Source of the DNA: Alteromonas macleodii
GTDB lineage: Bacteria > Pseudomonadota > Gammaproteobacteria > Enterobacterales > Alteromonadaceae
Length of the DNA: 64,000 bases
Direction: 5' to 3'
NCBI RefSeq assembly: GCF_903772925.1
Contig: NZ_LR812090.1
Coordinates: forward strand, 2,190,333-2,254,332
The notes beneath the pieces are model-generated. The model made no database searches and was not told the DNA's origin. It saw only the letters and a program-made list of their open reading frames with translations. Each line of letters starts with the position of its first letter. Within the stretch, counting starts at the first letter, position 1. The position numbers and the translations under genes were made by a program. Positions 1 through 10,386 of the stretch are shown here, one piece after another.

Positions 1-1065
1 GGCCTCACGAAGGAAATCCAATAGTTCTTCAAACTCTTCTTCTGTTTCGCCCGGAAAGCCAACAATAAATGTGGAACGAATGACAAGCGACGGGCATTGC
101 TCGCGCCATTTCTTAACACGTTCAAGAACGCGTTCGGCACTGCCTGGACGCTTCATTAATTTGAGGATGCGTTTATTGGCATGTTGGAAGGGAATATCCA
201 AGTATGGAAGAATTTTTCCTTCGTTCATTAGCGGTATTAGGTCATCAACGTGTGGGTAGGGGTATACATAGTGTAAACGGACCCAAATACCCATTTCACC
301 AAGCTTTTCACACAGTTGCTGCATGTGTGCTTTAACAGGCATGCCGTTCCAGAACCCCGTTCTGTGCTTAACATCAACACCATAAGCGCTTGTATCTTGT
401 GAAATAACCAATAATTCTTTCACGCCCGCTTCTTTTAGACGCTTGGCTTCATCAAGCACATTGCCCACTGGGCGGCTGACAAGGTCGCCACGCATAGAAG
501 GGATAATGCAGAACGTGCAACGGTGGTTACATCCTTCTGAAATTTTCAGGTACGCATAGTGACGCGGCGTTAATTTTACACCATGGTCAGGAATGAGGTC
601 TTCAAACGGGTTGTGATGTGGTTTTGGAAGATGATCGTGTACTTGTTCCACTACCGTTTCGTAGGCATGAGGGCCAGTAATCGCTAACACGTTCGGGTGA
701 AGCTCTCTAATTTCGTCCTCTTTAACACCTAGGCAGCCAGTCACGATAACTTTACCGTTTTCCTTAAGTGCTTCACCGATGGTATCTAGCGACTCTTCAA
801 CTGCCGCATCAATGAAGCCACACGTATTAACGATAACGAGATCAGCATCGTTATAGGTAGGGACGACGTCATAACCCTCGGTGCGAAGTTGAGTAAGAAT
901 ACGCTCAGAATCAACTAAGTTCTTAGGGCAACCTAAGCTAACAAAACCAATTCTGCTGCCATTGCTTTGCTGCGAAGGTTTGTTATCACTTAATACCTTC
1001 ACTGGCGTTTCTAGCGTGGTGGTTTTATTTACTACTTTGTTTGGATTAAACGTTTCTACTGTCAT
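1..1065 (-). CDS. rimO: Ribosomal protein S12 methylthiotransferase RimO (3' end off window)
   Basis: This radical-SAM enzyme adds a methylthio group to an aspartate of ribosomal protein S12, in the cytoplasm. I translated it directly from the minus strand: 355 codons are visible from an ATG at 1065, and the C-terminal part with the expected TRAM domain lies outside the window. The N-terminal methylthiotransferase domain shows GCPKNL, NTCGF and VTGCLG (cysteines near 46, 82 and 111). The radical-SAM motif [10 protein letters not shown] (cysteines near 179, 183 and 186) follows, and FIVGFPGET is near the window edge. From [10 protein letters not shown] onward the sequence follows the E. coli RimO pattern closely. 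It carries about 30 extra residues at the N-terminus, so the true start could be a little further downstream. Confidence 0.95.
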   Translation of the reverse strand, partial: MTVETFNPNKVVNKTTTLETPVKVLSDNKPSQQSNGSRIGFVSLGCPKNLVDSERILTQLRTEGYDVVPTYNDADLVIVNTCGFIDAAVEESLDTIGEALKENGKVIVTGCLGVKEDEIRELHPNVLAITGPHAYETVVEQVHDHLPKPHHNPFEDLIPDHGVKLTPRHYAYLKISEGCNHRCTFCIIPSMRGDLVSRPVGNVLDEAKRLKEAGVKELLVISQDTSAYGVDVKHRTGFWNGMPVKAHMQQLCEKLGEMGIWVRLHYVYPYPHVDDLIPLMNEGKILPYLDIPFQHANKRILKLMKRPGSAERVLERVKKWREQCPSLVIRSTFIVGFPGETEEEFEELLDFLREA

Positions 1066-1371
1066 CTAAAATATCACCTGGAAAATGACTGAGCTTAAAA
1101 TGGCCGCGGATTATACAGGAAAACCCGCGTAGACGCAGTATATATGTTTAGCGTTAACGATATAAGTTGTTAGCGCATACTTAGAGTAGCGCGTCGGAAA
1201 ACGTTTTTGGGGGGTATGAAAATTAAAAGCGACAGATTATACGGTTAAAGCAACAACAAGAAGGTTTAAAAAAGCGTTGTCTACCCCCACTTTAGTCACT
1301 TCTTAGAGATAAATAACATCAGGACTTATGGTGTTCTGAAGATTCAAAGTTACAAACATAGAAGTGAAAAT
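1066..1371. other. Intergenic region between rimO and DUF2919 gene
   Basis: About 300 bases separate the divergent rimO (minus) and DUF2919 (plus) genes, so promoters for both should lie here. I see no open frame of note, no RNA gene and no clear operator or strong hairpin. Confidence 0.5.
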
Positions 1372-1842
1372 ATGCTCAAATTACCGCTAGCTTTTTATGA
1401 TGAGTCAGGGAGAATACTACCGCCACGTTGGCTCTATAGCGTACTTATTCTTCTTTGCATAGATTGGTTAGCGTTTATATTTTCTCTAGCTTCTCGTACT
1501 CAAACCATTGAACTACTCGCATTTTTTTACCCGCAAAAAGAAAGCTTGGGTTTAGGGCTAGCAGCCAGTTTACCCGTGTTAATGGCTTTGGTTTTAGTTA
1601 GTCAGCGTGAACGTTTGTGGAAAAAAGAGTATTTAGCTTGGCGAAAATGGGTTATACCACTGGCTCAGTTGGGTGTACTGGCACTCTTAAGCGTTCAGCT
1701 ATATTACACAATGCACCATCACTGGGGGTTTGAAACTATTACGGGCGTGAAAATCGTTTTTTACAGCATAGCTTTATATGCTATTTCCAAGAGTCGCCAC
1801 TTGAAGTGGATGGTAGAGGATTGGGAGACGCCCAATCCCTGA
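1372..1842 (+). CDS. DUF2919 family inner-membrane protein
   Basis: A 156-residue integral membrane protein of unknown function. The N-terminus has the pattern I associate with the DUF2919 (YfeZ-like) family: a charged DESGRILPPRWLY segment, a first hydrophobic helix (about 22-42), SLASR, LLAFFYP and a Gly/Leu-rich helix (about 57-78). Two more hydrophobic segments (about 93-110 and 123-138) make roughly four membrane spans. A GAAGTGA sequence just upstream can serve as ribosome binding site. It stands alone between rimO and a minus-strand gene. The family assignment is from pattern recognition and no biochemical role can be given. Confidence 0.75.
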   Translation: MLKLPLAFYDESGRILPPRWLYSVLILLCIDWLAFIFSLASRTQTIELLAFFYPQKESLGLGLAASLPVLMALVLVSQRERLWKKEYLAWRKWVIPLAQLGVLALLSVQLYYTMHHHWGFETITGVKIVFYSIALYAISKSRHLKWMVEDWETPNP

Positions 1843-1966
1843 AAGTATGGTTCCCCAGAACTAATACCGAGAAATGCGCTAACCGAAAGAAGCGTCATCC
1901 GAGAGAGCCAGCAGCCGTGCAACTTAATTATACTGGAAGTTGATTAACTACAAGGCCGATAGACAT

Positions 1967-2380
1967 TTAGTGACTACCTAAGTGGTTGCCCAGCGCTTGT
2001 TCATAATAAGAATTAACGCTTATTTGACTGTCATTGACCAGCCGCTCATAGCAAATACCTGCTAATGCGTAGGTATTTTCACCAACCTTCAAAAATACGG
2101 CTGGCGCTTTTGGATTAGACTGATCGTAAACCCACTCGCCATCTAACTGTGCTTTTAAAATTTCGCCGACATAAGCGCCGAAGATATTGCAAATAGTGAA
2201 GACAGCTTCATCTTCTAACGCTAAATCGTGATATTTATCTACGAAACTAAGTAAAATGTCGTCCACCAGTGCTACGCTAGCGGGTGAGTGGTCGAGTACA
2301 ATATCGAACTCATCAGCTGCTGTTACCACAGCGTCCTTCGCGCAATCTGCCATTAATTTATTGAGTTCATCAGGTGACAT
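1967..2380 (-). CDS. Uncharacterised 137-residue protein
   Basis: I do not recognise this protein. It is acidic, has no signal peptide or membrane segment, and is probably cytoplasmic. The N-terminal half looks helical and the second half contains a WVYDQSNPKAPAVFLKVGENTY segment that reads like beta strands. An AAGGAG ribosome binding site sits well placed before the ATG at 2380, which supports this as a real gene. It is followed on the same strand, across a gap of about 110 bases, by nothing co-oriented; tcdA lies upstream with its own start region. Confidence 0.7.
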   Translation of the reverse strand: MSPDELNKLMADCAKDAVVTAADEFDIVLDHSPASVALVDDILLSFVDKYHDLALEDEAVFTICNIFGAYVGEILKAQLDGEWVYDQSNPKAPAVFLKVGENTYALAGICYERLVNDSQISVNSYYEQALGNHLGSH

Positions 2381-2491
2381 GTTGTTCTCCTTCTCACCGA
2401 TACTTTTGTTATAACAAGCTAACGCTTAAAAAGTCGTTAAGACAAGGTGTTATAAGTTTTTGACTATTGTGCGCAAGTTATCGGCCAAAGT

Positions 2492-3268
2492 CTATTTTTG
2501 TCCAGTTAATCTATTTATTACACTTGCAGCGGCAAACATACCAAAGGTGGCGGTTACCGTGACCACAGCACCAAAGCCGCCAGCACAGTCTAGTCGAGTA
2601 CCACCTTCCATTGCAGATTTGTTGTAACAAACCGAGCCGTCAGGTTGTGGGTAGCGCAATTGCTCTGTTGAATAGATACATTCAACGCCAAAGCGGCGTT
2701 TTGGATTTTTACTAAAATTATAGTTACGTCTAAGCTCACTGCGTAGCTTAGCTGCTAGGGGGTCTTGCGTTGTTTTAGCTAAATCGCCTTTAGTGACTTG
2801 AGTTGGGTCTATTTGACCGCCCGCACCGCCAACCGTAACAATGGGAATTTTGTTGCGTTTACAGTGAGCTATCATCGCCGCTTTAGCGCGAATACTGTCG
2901 GTAGCATCAACCACAGCGTGCATTTCTTTATTTAACAATGTGGCTGTATTTTCAGGTGTAACGAAATCCTCGACACAGATCACGTTGCAAGCTGGGTTTA
3001 TCAAGTTTATCCGAGCTGCAATTGCGTCGACCTTTGCTTCTCCGATAGTGTTTGAGAGCGCATGTATCTGTCGGTTCGTGTTCGTAACGCAAACATCATC
3101 CAAATCAATAAGTGTAATAGTGCCTACGCCTGAACGAGCCAGTGCTTCGGCAGTCCAACTTCCTACACCACCAATGCCGACTACGGCTACATGACTATTG
3201 GCTAAATTATTGGTTTGCTGCGCGCCATACAAGCGCACGATACCGCCTAAACGAGGGTCATCAGACAT
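2492..3268 (-). CDS. tcdA: tRNA threonylcarbamoyladenosine dehydratase TcdA
   Basis: TcdA (CsdL) is an E1/ThiF-like enzyme that uses ATP to cyclise t6A at position 37 of tRNAs into ct6A, in partnership with the CsdE/CsdA sulfur system. The 258-residue protein has the nucleotide-binding loop VGIGGVGSW near residue 31, the adenylation-domain ITLIDLDDV and TNTNRQ segments, VDATDS and the C-terminal RLDCAGGFGAV region that I know from TcdA. Length fits the family. It is monocistronic as far as can be seen, divergent from the gene at 3488. Confidence 0.92.
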   Translation of the reverse strand: MSDDPRLGGIVRLYGAQQTNNLANSHVAVVGIGGVGSWTAEALARSGVGTITLIDLDDVCVTNTNRQIHALSNTIGEAKVDAIAARINLINPACNVICVEDFVTPENTATLLNKEMHAVVDATDSIRAKAAMIAHCKRNKIPIVTVGGAGGQIDPTQVTKGDLAKTTQDPLAAKLRSELRRNYNFSKNPKRRFGVECIYSTEQLRYPQPDGSVCYNKSAMEGGTRLDCAGGFGAVVTVTATFGMFAAASVINRLTGQK

Positions 3269-3311
3269 GCTTCACTTCACTTAAAAAATAAACTAACAAA
3301 GGCGTGTGCTA

Positions 3312-3323
3312 ACGTTTAAACGT
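3312..3323. promoter_or_regulatory. Perfect 12-bp palindrome in tcdA/reductase divergent promoter region
   Basis: The sequence ACGTTTAAACGT is fully self-complementary and lies between the divergent tcdA (start at 3268) and the reductase gene (start at 3488). Its position would suit an operator, but there is only one copy and no bound protein can be named. Confidence 0.25.
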
Positions 3324-3487
3324 ACGAACACGCTAGCAGGGCGCGCATCATCTCAAAAGTGCACACTAAAGATCAATACACTCCAGTTTTTTCGAATAAT
3401 AAATCCGATTTTAAGCGACATACGTTCTACCCAATACATGTTTAAATGAATGCATTGTTTAATGAAGTAATAAAAAGGGGCAGGCAT

Positions 3488-4453
3488 ATGGGCTTACTCG
3501 TTGATGGGAAGTGGCAAGATAAATGGTATGACACCAGTAAAAGCGGTGGCAAATTCGAACGTCAAGCATCTAAGTTTCGTGACACAATTAACAAAAGCGG
3601 CGAAGCAACTTTCCCAGCTGAGTCAGACCGCTATCACCTTTATGTTTCGTTAGCCTGCCCATGGGCCCACAGAGCGCTTATATTTAGAAAGCTTAAGGGA
3701 CTGGAGTCGCATATTGATGTTTCAGTAGTACATCCCGAAATGCTTGGTCAAGGATGGGAATTTAAAGACTATCCGGGGTCGACGGGTGATAAGCTTTATA
3801 ACTTTGATTATGCGCATCAAATTTACACCAAGGCTAATCCTGAGATAACTACTCGTGTTACCGTTCCAATTCTTTGGGACAAGCAATCTGAAACCATCGT
3901 GAATAACGAATCTGCGGAGATTATTCGTATTTTTAATAGTGGGTTTAACTCACTTACTAATAATGACGACGATTATTACCCAGAAGCGTTACGCGAAGAA
4001 ATCGATACCATCAATAACATGGTATATCACGACATAAATAATGGCGTGTACAAAGCTGGATTTGCTACAACGCAAGAGGCTTATGAAGAGGCAGTAACTG
4101 CATTGTTCTGCGCCCTAGATAGGGTTGAAGAAAGGTTGAGCAAACAACGTTATTTGGTTGGCAGTAAAATAACAGAAGCAGACTGGCGCTTATTTACTAC
4201 GCTGATACGCTTCGACGCTGTGTATCACGGGCATTTTAAATGCAATAAAAAGCAAATCGCAGACTATCCAAATATCTACGGCTATATGAAAGAACTCTAT
4301 CAAGTTCCGGGCGTTGCTGAAACGGTAAACTTCGACCATATCAAAAGGCACTATTACTACAGCCACACTATGATAAATCCAACCCAGGTAATCCCCGTCG
4401 GGCCTGAGCAAGATCTTATGTCGCCTCACGGTCGCGATAAAATGGGACGTTGA
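3488..4453 (+). CDS. yqjG: Glutathionyl-hydroquinone reductase (YqjG-type, omega/xi-class GST)
   Basis: The protein resembles E. coli YqjG, which uses glutathione to reduce glutathionyl-hydroquinones in the cytoplasm. The N-terminal thioredoxin-like domain carries the catalytic CPWAHRA motif. The segment VTVPILWDKQ...NNESAEIIR matches the glutathione-binding part, and ADWRLFTTLIRFDAVYHGHFKCN is typical of the helical C-terminal domain. An upstream in-frame ATG exists at 3446, but an AGGGGCAGG ribosome binding site directly precedes the ATG at 3488. The resulting start MGLLVDGKW aligns with the known start of YqjG, giving 321 residues. Confidence 0.9.
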   Translation: MGLLVDGKWQDKWYDTSKSGGKFERQASKFRDTINKSGEATFPAESDRYHLYVSLACPWAHRALIFRKLKGLESHIDVSVVHPEMLGQGWEFKDYPGSTGDKLYNFDYAHQIYTKANPEITTRVTVPILWDKQSETIVNNESAEIIRIFNSGFNSLTNNDDDYYPEALREEIDTINNMVYHDINNGVYKAGFATTQEAYEEAVTALFCALDRVEERLSKQRYLVGSKITEADWRLFTTLIRFDAVYHGHFKCNKKQIADYPNIYGYMKELYQVPGVAETVNFDHIKRHYYYSHTMINPTQVIPVGPEQDLMSPHGRDKMGR

Positions 4454-4537
4454 AGCACTCAAGATCGGTAATACAAAAAGCTAAACGTGAAGCTCGTAAA
4501 AGATAGTGAAGGCTAAGATTTAAGGTAGATACACATT

Positions 4538-5401
4538 ATGTCAGTGGAAGTGAGTGAACGAAAATCGATAGAGAAAGTGGTTACAGGTATGCCAACAAGT
4601 GATGGCGCGGGGGTGTCGCTTACTCGTATTATCGGACAACCTGATCTACCTCGCCTCGATCCCTTTTTAATGTTGGATTTTTTTGGTTCAGATAATCCAG
4701 GTGAATACATTGCTGGTTTTCCACCACATCCTCACCGTGGTTTTCAGACAGTTACTTATATGCTTGCAGGAAAAATGCGCCATAAAGACTCTGTAGGCAA
4801 TGAGGGGGTTATTGATGCTGGTGGCATTCAATGGATGAATGCGGGTCGAGGCATAATACATGAAGAAATGCCAGAGCAGGAGGAGGGCTTGTTACAAGGC
4901 TTTCAGCTGTGGGTGAATCTTCCGGCCGAAGAGAAAATGTCAGCGCCGAACTATCAAGACATACAGCCAGAAATTGTTCCGACAGTACACATTCAAGATG
5001 CAGTAATCAAAGTGTTAGCGGGTGAAATTGACGGTGTGAAAGGGCCTGTGAAGACAACGGCGGTTGCTCCTACTTTTTTAGACGTTGCACTACGAAGCGG
5101 GAGTTCGGAAATTACACTGGGGTCGGATGAAGCTGCCTTTATTTACGTGTACGAGGGAATCGTGGTCATTAATAGCGACGAACTTAGCAAAGAAACTATT
5201 GTGTCGCAGGGAGAGCTGGGCGCTTTGTCACAAAGTGGCAAGCAGCTATCTGTATCCACTGATACGGGTTGTAAGTTTATAGTGGTCTCAGGTAAACCTA
5301 TTGAAGAGCCTGTGGTCCAATATGGACCTTTTGTAATGAACACTCAGCAGGAAATTGTTCAGGCATTTAACGATTACCAAAGCGGTTCATTAGCAAAGTA
5401 G
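4538..5401 (+). CDS. Pirin family bicupin protein
   Basis: Pirins are bicupin metal proteins; some bacterial members (YhhW) act as quercetin dioxygenases, while others have unknown roles. The 287-residue protein has the N-terminal cupin metal-binding pattern FPPHPHRGFQTVTYML, followed by IQWMNAGRGIIHEEMP, which supplies the further His/Glu ligands. A conserved LQLWVNLPA-like segment (FQLWVNLPAEEKMS) precedes the C-terminal cupin. It sits 84 bases after the reductase gene on the same strand. Co-transcription is possible, and a shared role in quinone or flavonoid detoxification would be only a guess. Confidence 0.88.
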   Translation: MSVEVSERKSIEKVVTGMPTSDGAGVSLTRIIGQPDLPRLDPFLMLDFFGSDNPGEYIAGFPPHPHRGFQTVTYMLAGKMRHKDSVGNEGVIDAGGIQWMNAGRGIIHEEMPEQEEGLLQGFQLWVNLPAEEKMSAPNYQDIQPEIVPTVHIQDAVIKVLAGEIDGVKGPVKTTAVAPTFLDVALRSGSSEITLGSDEAAFIYVYEGIVVINSDELSKETIVSQGELGALSQSGKQLSVSTDTGCKFIVVSGKPIEEPVVQYGPFVMNTQQEIVQAFNDYQSGSLAK

Positions 5402-5516
5402 ATAAAAGGTTTGCCTGTTTTGATTCGACTATGGGTAATTATCTATGCGGACTTGTATTAGACTGGGCTTTTAATCAATACCTCTTCATTAGGTTCAGCA
5501 AGGAGTAGCACTGCCA

Positions 5517-6020
5517 ATGCATTTTGAAAGCGTCGCCGAAAAACACGTGCTAACACTTTTAGAATTTGAGCGTATTAATAGACGCTATTTTGAAATGTCT
5601 ATAGCACCAAGAGAGGCGGCGTTTTATTCAATAGATGGTGTTGGCAATCACGTTAGTGAGTTTCGCTACTTAAAACAACAGAAAAGAGCATGGGGCTATG
5701 TGCTTGTTGACAGGCAGCGAAACAACCAGGTCGTAGCCCGTGCTAATATCAAAAATAGACAAGGCAACAGGGCGGAAATTGGCTATAGAGTTGCCGAAAA
5801 AGAATGCGGTAAGGGCATAGCTTCTCGCTGCGTTTTATTTTTGATAGATGAGGCCAAAAGCATGGGCATCACAACGCTTTGTGCTGAAGTCATGGATAAC
5901 AATCCTGCTTCTGAAAAAGTACTTATAAAAAGTGGCTTTAATCCTACACTATGTTTTTATCGCAAGTATCAGCATCAAGGTGTTCTGTATAACAGTACCC
6001 ACTTTGAACTTTCGCTTTAG
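5517..6020 (+). CDS. GNAT family N-acetyltransferase (RimJ/RimL-like)
   Basis: A 167-residue acetyl-CoA-dependent acyltransferase of the GNAT fold. The acetyl-CoA binding motif is visible as IGYRVAEKECGKGIAS (near 88-103), followed by NNPASEKVLIKSGF, the classic motif B with the Asn-x-x-S-x-x-x-L-x-K-x-G-F pattern seen in RimJ/RimL-type enzymes. An AAGGAG sequence precedes the start. The substrate (protein N-terminus, small amine or antibiotic) cannot be told from the sequence. Confidence 0.85.
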   Translation: MHFESVAEKHVLTLLEFERINRRYFEMSIAPREAAFYSIDGVGNHVSEFRYLKQQKRAWGYVLVDRQRNNQVVARANIKNRQGNRAEIGYRVAEKECGKGIASRCVLFLIDEAKSMGITTLCAEVMDNNPASEKVLIKSGFNPTLCFYRKYQHQGVLYNSTHFELSL

Positions 6021-6226
6021 GTTCAGTGATTAAAAAGGTGATAGTCAAACGCTGTGTTATTCAAATTGAATTAGTATTTCACTCTTCCTAATGATTTAAT
6101 ACCAGTATCTTTAAATATATGTTTCCTTCTCTTTTGCGATAAATATAAAGGCCGGTATGTTCCTTTAGGTCGTAAGAGGCGGTAATGTAATCATAAATAG
6201 TTAAAACACAGGGAATTTCTATCCAA

Positions 6227-7687
6227 ATGGCGACCCCAATTACCTGCTTTAAAGCGTACGATATCCGTGGCGAATTGAATTCACAGTTAACTGAAGAGGT
6301 AGCTTACCGAATTGGTTATGCTTTTGCGCAAGAGCTTGCAGCAAAGACTGTTGTTGTTGGCAGCGATGTACGTCTTACTTCTACTCCGCTGAAACTTGCG
6401 TTAAGCGCAGGTCTTATCGATGCTGGAGCTACTGTTACCGACATTGGCATGGCAGGAACCGAAGAAATTTACTTTGCTACCAAACATCTTGGCGTTGACG
6501 GTGGTATTGAAGTAACTGCTAGTCACAACCCTATCAACTATAACGGTATGAAACTGGTGAAAGCAGGCTCTGTGCCTATCAGCGGAGACACAGGCCTCAA
6601 CGCGATTAAAGAAAAAGCAGAAGCGTTAGAGGACAGCTTTGTATCAGAGAGGTTAGGGCATTATACCAATGGCGTTAAGATTGACGCTGATGCGTTTTTC
6701 AACGGTACTGCTCATGTAGATGAAGTAAAGCTTTCACAAAGCGATAAATACACTGTGAAATCGTGCATGATGGACTATGTTTCGCACATGCTATCTTATG
6801 TCAATCTGAGTAATTTTACGCCTTTAAAGGTAGTGGTTAATGCCGGTAACGGTGCGGCTGGGCCTGCACTTGACGCAATTGAACAAGAAATGAAAGTGCA
6901 GGGTGTACCGATTGAATTCATTAAAGTACATCACAACGCAGATGGCACTTTTCCAAATGGTATACCAAACCCTCTTTTACCTGAAAATCGTGCAGACACA
7001 GCTGACGCGGTTAAATCATCAGGTGCTGATTTCGGTATTGCATGGGATGGTGACTTCGACCGCTGCTTCTTGTTTGATGCAGACGGTGAATTTATTGAAG
7101 GGTATTACATTGTTGGCTTGCTTGCTGAAGCTTTTATCGAGAAAAATGCCGACAGCAAGATCATTTATGACCCACGCGTGTACTGGAACACAGAAGATAT
7201 CGTAGCGAATGCAGGCGGTACACCGATTAAATCTAAAACAGGCCATGCGTTTATTAAAGAACGTATGCGTAAAGAAGACGCCGTTTACGGCGGAGAAATG
7301 AGCGCGCATCACTACTTTAGAGATTTTGCCTACTGTGACTCGGGCATGATCCCTTGGTTATTAATTGCTGAATTGGTATGTGTGAAAAAACAAACGCTCG
7401 CAAGTATGGTAAAAGAACGTATTCAGGCGTTCCCATCATCAGGCGAAATTAACAGTAAACTTAAAGATGCTGACGCGGCACTTGAACGTGTAACCAGTAA
7501 GTATCAACCTCTCGCGAGCGTTATCGACACAACTGACGGATTAGGATTAGAATTCGATACATGGCGCTTCAACTTGCGTAAATCGAACACTGAACCAGTT
7601 ATCCGATTGAATGTTGAAAGCAAAGGCGACATCGCGCTGATGGAACAAAAAACAGAAGAGTTACTTTCACTTATACGCGCTGAATAA
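6227..7687 (+). CDS. cpsG: Phosphomannomutase / phosphoglucomutase
   Basis: This enzyme interconverts mannose-6-phosphate and mannose-1-phosphate (possibly also the glucose phosphates), feeding GDP-mannose for polysaccharide and LPS synthesis. It is an alpha-D-phosphohexomutase: the phosphoserine loop is EVTASHNP with Ser99, the Mg-binding loop is DGDFDR, the sugar-binding loop is [10 protein letters not shown], and the phosphate-binding loop is [10 protein letters not shown]. At 486 residues it is about 30 longer than E. coli CpsG, with an insert around residues 137-180. No capsule or LPS genes are adjacent, so it appears to be a stand-alone housekeeping copy with its own terminator. Confidence 0.92.
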   Translation: MATPITCFKAYDIRGELNSQLTEEVAYRIGYAFAQELAAKTVVVGSDVRLTSTPLKLALSAGLIDAGATVTDIGMAGTEEIYFATKHLGVDGGIEVTASHNPINYNGMKLVKAGSVPISGDTGLNAIKEKAEALEDSFVSERLGHYTNGVKIDADAFFNGTAHVDEVKLSQSDKYTVKSCMMDYVSHMLSYVNLSNFTPLKVVVNAGNGAAGPALDAIEQEMKVQGVPIEFIKVHHNADGTFPNGIPNPLLPENRADTADAVKSSGADFGIAWDGDFDRCFLFDADGEFIEGYYIVGLLAEAFIEKNADSKIIYDPRVYWNTEDIVANAGGTPIKSKTGHAFIKERMRKEDAVYGGEMSAHHYFRDFAYCDSGMIPWLLIAELVCVKKQTLASMVKERIQAFPSSGEINSKLKDADAALERVTSKYQPLASVIDTTDGLGLEFDTWRFNLRKSNTEPVIRLNVESKGDIALMEQKTEELLSLIRAE

Positions 7688-7727
7688 TTACCTTGCGCTT
7701 CTGAAAATACTGTAAGGTAAAAGAACT

Positions 7728-7765
7728 AAGGCGATAATAATGTTTCATTATTATCGCCTTTTTTA
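7728..7765 (+). terminator. Intrinsic terminator after phosphomannomutase gene
   Basis: A perfect 15-bp stem (7728-7742 with 7746-7760) closes a TTT loop and is followed by a run of T. It ends the phosphomannomutase transcript about 40 bases after its stop codon. Confidence 0.9.
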
Positions 7766-7883
7766 TTTGTGAAGAAATTGGTGGAATTAATAATACTATC
7801 AGTGGCTTAAAGGTTTCATTTCCTGGTTATGCGTAACGGTAAATTGGCCGTTTCCGAGCACACATGCTACATCTATACGGTAT

Positions 7884-8306
7884 CTATACCAGCAAATAAA
7901 TCATCCAGGCGTGACAGATAACCACAACGCTAGTTAAGCCCATACGCAAACTGATATAACTTACAATCTGCTCTTTAGGAAGGCTTAGCGTGAACTTGTC
8001 ATAGATTAATACTGCAACGTAGCTAAGTGACAATACGCCAAAAGCTTTTACATCATGTGAGAATACTAAACACAGCCACCCTACGATTGTTGGCAACATT
8101 GCGATAAGCATTTGCTTGCCATAGCGTTGGTTACTTACTGCGTCCCACCAATGAATACCTCCAAAGAAAGATAACAACACAGCTGAGTACTGCACAAAAT
8201 AAACGGCACTTTGCGTTAGTGATAACAAATTAAGCTGATAGGCTAGTGGCATTGCTAGAAAAGGAATAAGACCGGCGATACCTAAAAAAACCGCAGAATA
8301 GGGCAT
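7884..8306 (-). CDS. DUF3429 domain-containing membrane protein
   Basis: A 140-residue integral membrane protein of unknown function. It begins with the LGIAGLIPF motif and continues with QYSAVLLSFFGGIHWWDAV, both of which I associate with DUF3429. Four to five hydrophobic helices are visible (about 5-22, 36-52, 66-83, 86-104 and 118-139). An AAGGA ribosome binding site lies before the ATG. It lies downstream of gltA on the same strand, but a strong hairpin between them argues for separate transcription. Confidence 0.8.
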   Translation of the reverse strand: MPYSAVFLGIAGLIPFLAMPLAYQLNLLSLTQSAVYFVQYSAVLLSFFGGIHWWDAVSNQRYGKQMLIAMLPTIVGWLCLVFSHDVKAFGVLSLSYVAVLIYDKFTLSLPKEQIVSYISLRMGLTSVVVICHAWMIYLLV

Positions 8307-8335
8307 GGATGTTCCTTGACGATAGTTGTATAAAC

Positions 8336-8364
8336 AAAAATAGCGCCATGAAGGCGCTATTTTT
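8336..8364 (-). terminator. Terminator downstream of gltA
   Basis: The 12-bp inverted repeat AAAAATAGCGCC / GGCGCTATTTTT with a five-base loop lies between the end of gltA and the start of the DUF3429 gene. The T-run required for minus-strand termination is supplied by the A-run at its left edge. Confidence 0.85.
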
Positions 8365-8404
8365 ACTATTAAGCGTAATACTTAGTTCAGTGTTACCTGA
8401 ATAA

Positions 8405-9682
8405 TTACTTAATCGGCGTGTACTTACGCTGGCTGTGGCCAGTGTAAAGCTGACGAGGACGACCGATCTTCTGTTTAGGGTCGCTCATCATTTCATGCCA
8501 GTGTGAAATCCAGCCTACTGTACGAGACAGAGCGAAGATACACGTAAACATGTTGGTAGGAATACCAATTGCCTTAAGAACGATACCTGAGTAGAAATCT
8601 ACGTTAGGGAACAATTTCTTCTCTGCGAAGTACGGGTCGCTCAACGCAATTTTTTCAAGTTCCATTGCTACTTCAAGTAGTGGATCTTTAACGTTAAGTT
8701 CGCTTAGTACTTCGTGGCAGCTTTCACGCATTACTGTGGCACGAGGGTCGTGGTTTTTGTAAACGCGGTGACCAAAGCCCATAAGACGGAACGGGTCGCT
8801 CTTGTCTTTTGCACGAGCAATAAACTCTGGAATGCGGTCTACAGTACCGATTTCTTCAAGCATGTTCAGACACGCTTCGTTGGCGCCGCCGTGAGCAGGG
8901 CCCCAAAGTGATGCAACACCTGCAGCAATACATGCATATGGGTTTGCACCAGATGAACCAGCAAGACGAACGGTAGACGTTGAAGCATTTTGCTCGTGGT
9001 CAGCATGAAGAGTAAAGATACGGTCCATCGCGCGCTCAACAGCTGGGCTGATTTGATACTCTTCTGCAGGAACAGAAAACATCATGTTCAGGAAGTTAGC
9101 TGCGTAGCTAAGGTCATTACGTGGGTAAACGAATGGTTGACCGATGTTGTACTTGTAGCACATAGCAACAAGCGTTGGCATCTTAGCGATTAGACGGTGT
9201 GCGCTGCGTTTGCGTTGCTCTTCGTTAGAAACATCTAAATCACTATGGTAGAACGAAGACATAGCACCAACGGTACCGCATAGCATTGCCATAGGGTGCG
9301 CGTCGTTGCGGAAACCGTGGAAGAACATGTTGATTTGTTCGTGTACCATGGTGTGACGTGTAATCGTCTCTTTAAATTCTTCGTATTGTTCTTTTGTTGG
9401 TGCATCACCGTGAAGAAGCATGTGACAAACTTCTAGGTAGTCTGCGTCACGTGCAAGTTCTTCGATAGGGAAACCGCGGTGTAATAAAACACCTTGAGCG
9501 CCATCAATGTAGGTAATTGAAGACTCGCAAGATCCTGTCGCCATAAAACCTGGGTCGTACGTGAAATAACCGTGCTGGCCTAACGTACGGACATCGATTA
9601 CATCTTGTCCTTCGGTGCCAGACAAGATAGGAAGCTCGATTTCCTTACCGCCGGCTTTAAGAATGGCTTTCTGATCTGCCAT
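8405..9682 (-). CDS. gltA: Citrate synthase, type II
   Basis: GltA condenses acetyl-CoA with oxaloacetate to give citrate, the entry step of the TCA cycle. The 425-residue protein fits the large hexameric gram-negative type, close to the 427 residues of E. coli GltA. The catalytic triad is in place: His264 ([10 protein letters not shown]), His305 (GFGHRVYKN) and Asp362 (NVDFYSGI). A strong GAGGAGAG ribosome binding site precedes the ATG. It is divergent from sdhCDAB across a 704-base gap, an arrangement known from enteric bacteria, so the two units probably share regulatory sequence. Confidence 0.98.
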   Translation of the reverse strand: MADQKAILKAGGKEIELPILSGTEGQDVIDVRTLGQHGYFTYDPGFMATGSCESSITYIDGAQGVLLHRGFPIEELARDADYLEVCHMLLHGDAPTKEQYEEFKETITRHTMVHEQINMFFHGFRNDAHPMAMLCGTVGAMSSFYHSDLDVSNEEQRKRSAHRLIAKMPTLVAMCYKYNIGQPFVYPRNDLSYAANFLNMMFSVPAEEYQISPAVERAMDRIFTLHADHEQNASTSTVRLAGSSGANPYACIAAGVASLWGPAHGGANEACLNMLEEIGTVDRIPEFIARAKDKSDPFRLMGFGHRVYKNHDPRATVMRESCHEVLSELNVKDPLLEVAMELEKIALSDPYFAEKKLFPNVDFYSGIVLKAIGIPTNMFTCIFALSRTVGWISHWHEMMSDPKQKIGRPRQLYTGHSQRKYTPIK

Positions 9683-10386
9683 AAAATGCTCTCCTCAGAA
9701 TGGTTCTGTTTGCAGCGAAAACGGACGAAAATATCCGCTTCGGTGGGAAAAGTGGGCGTATTTGTACTTTATTATGCACCACCAAGTCAATTTAATTGCA
9801 TATTTGAACAATAAATATTCTGAATTGCTTAAAAAAATACTAGCAATTAACTAACGTTCAATTAACTTAGTGGTAAATCACTTTGCCCGATACAGTGCAA
9901 TTATCAATTGCTTTTCGACAAAGGTAAACCACCGATTAATAAATATATTAACAGGTTAGATTAAAAAGTAACCTCTTCATGAAGAATAATTACGCATTCA
10001 GATTAAAAGTGCTTAATTTCTTATTGATATGCATAGTTATTCTATTTAGCTACTGATAAACTTCGATTTACTGTAATTGCACTCGTTATAACGTGTTGCG
10101 CTCAATTTTGATCTCTTTTTTAGCAAAATAATTATCACAAAAGTGCGTATAGCGACTAAAGTCTTACTACGGCACAAAAAATTGTAATTATATACTACGC
10201 TGGATATACTCAGCGGTGCTTCGGAAACAGAATATTTATTCTGTTACAGGCATTAAAGAATAATTCACAAATTGTTAACAACTCAATGGATGAGGCAATT
10301 AACAGGTTAAAAATCGAATTCACTTACTCAGGACATAATAAAGGTAAGAAATTCATTATCCCCTACGGATTAAACAGGCATACATT
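9683..10386. promoter_or_regulatory. gltA-sdhC divergent control region
   Basis: This AT-rich stretch of about 700 bases without any credible gene separates gltA from sdhC and must hold both promoters. Several TTAAC/GTTAA words occur near 9847-9866 and 10275-10311 and could reflect ArcA-like binding, but I cannot establish a proper direct-repeat pattern by eye. No RNA gene is evident. Confidence 0.5.

Noticed and set aside
9847..10312. ArcA- or CRP-like sites in the gltA-sdhC region
   Set aside because: Individual TTAAC and TCACA words are visible, but I could not find correctly spaced repeats that would distinguish them from AT-rich background.
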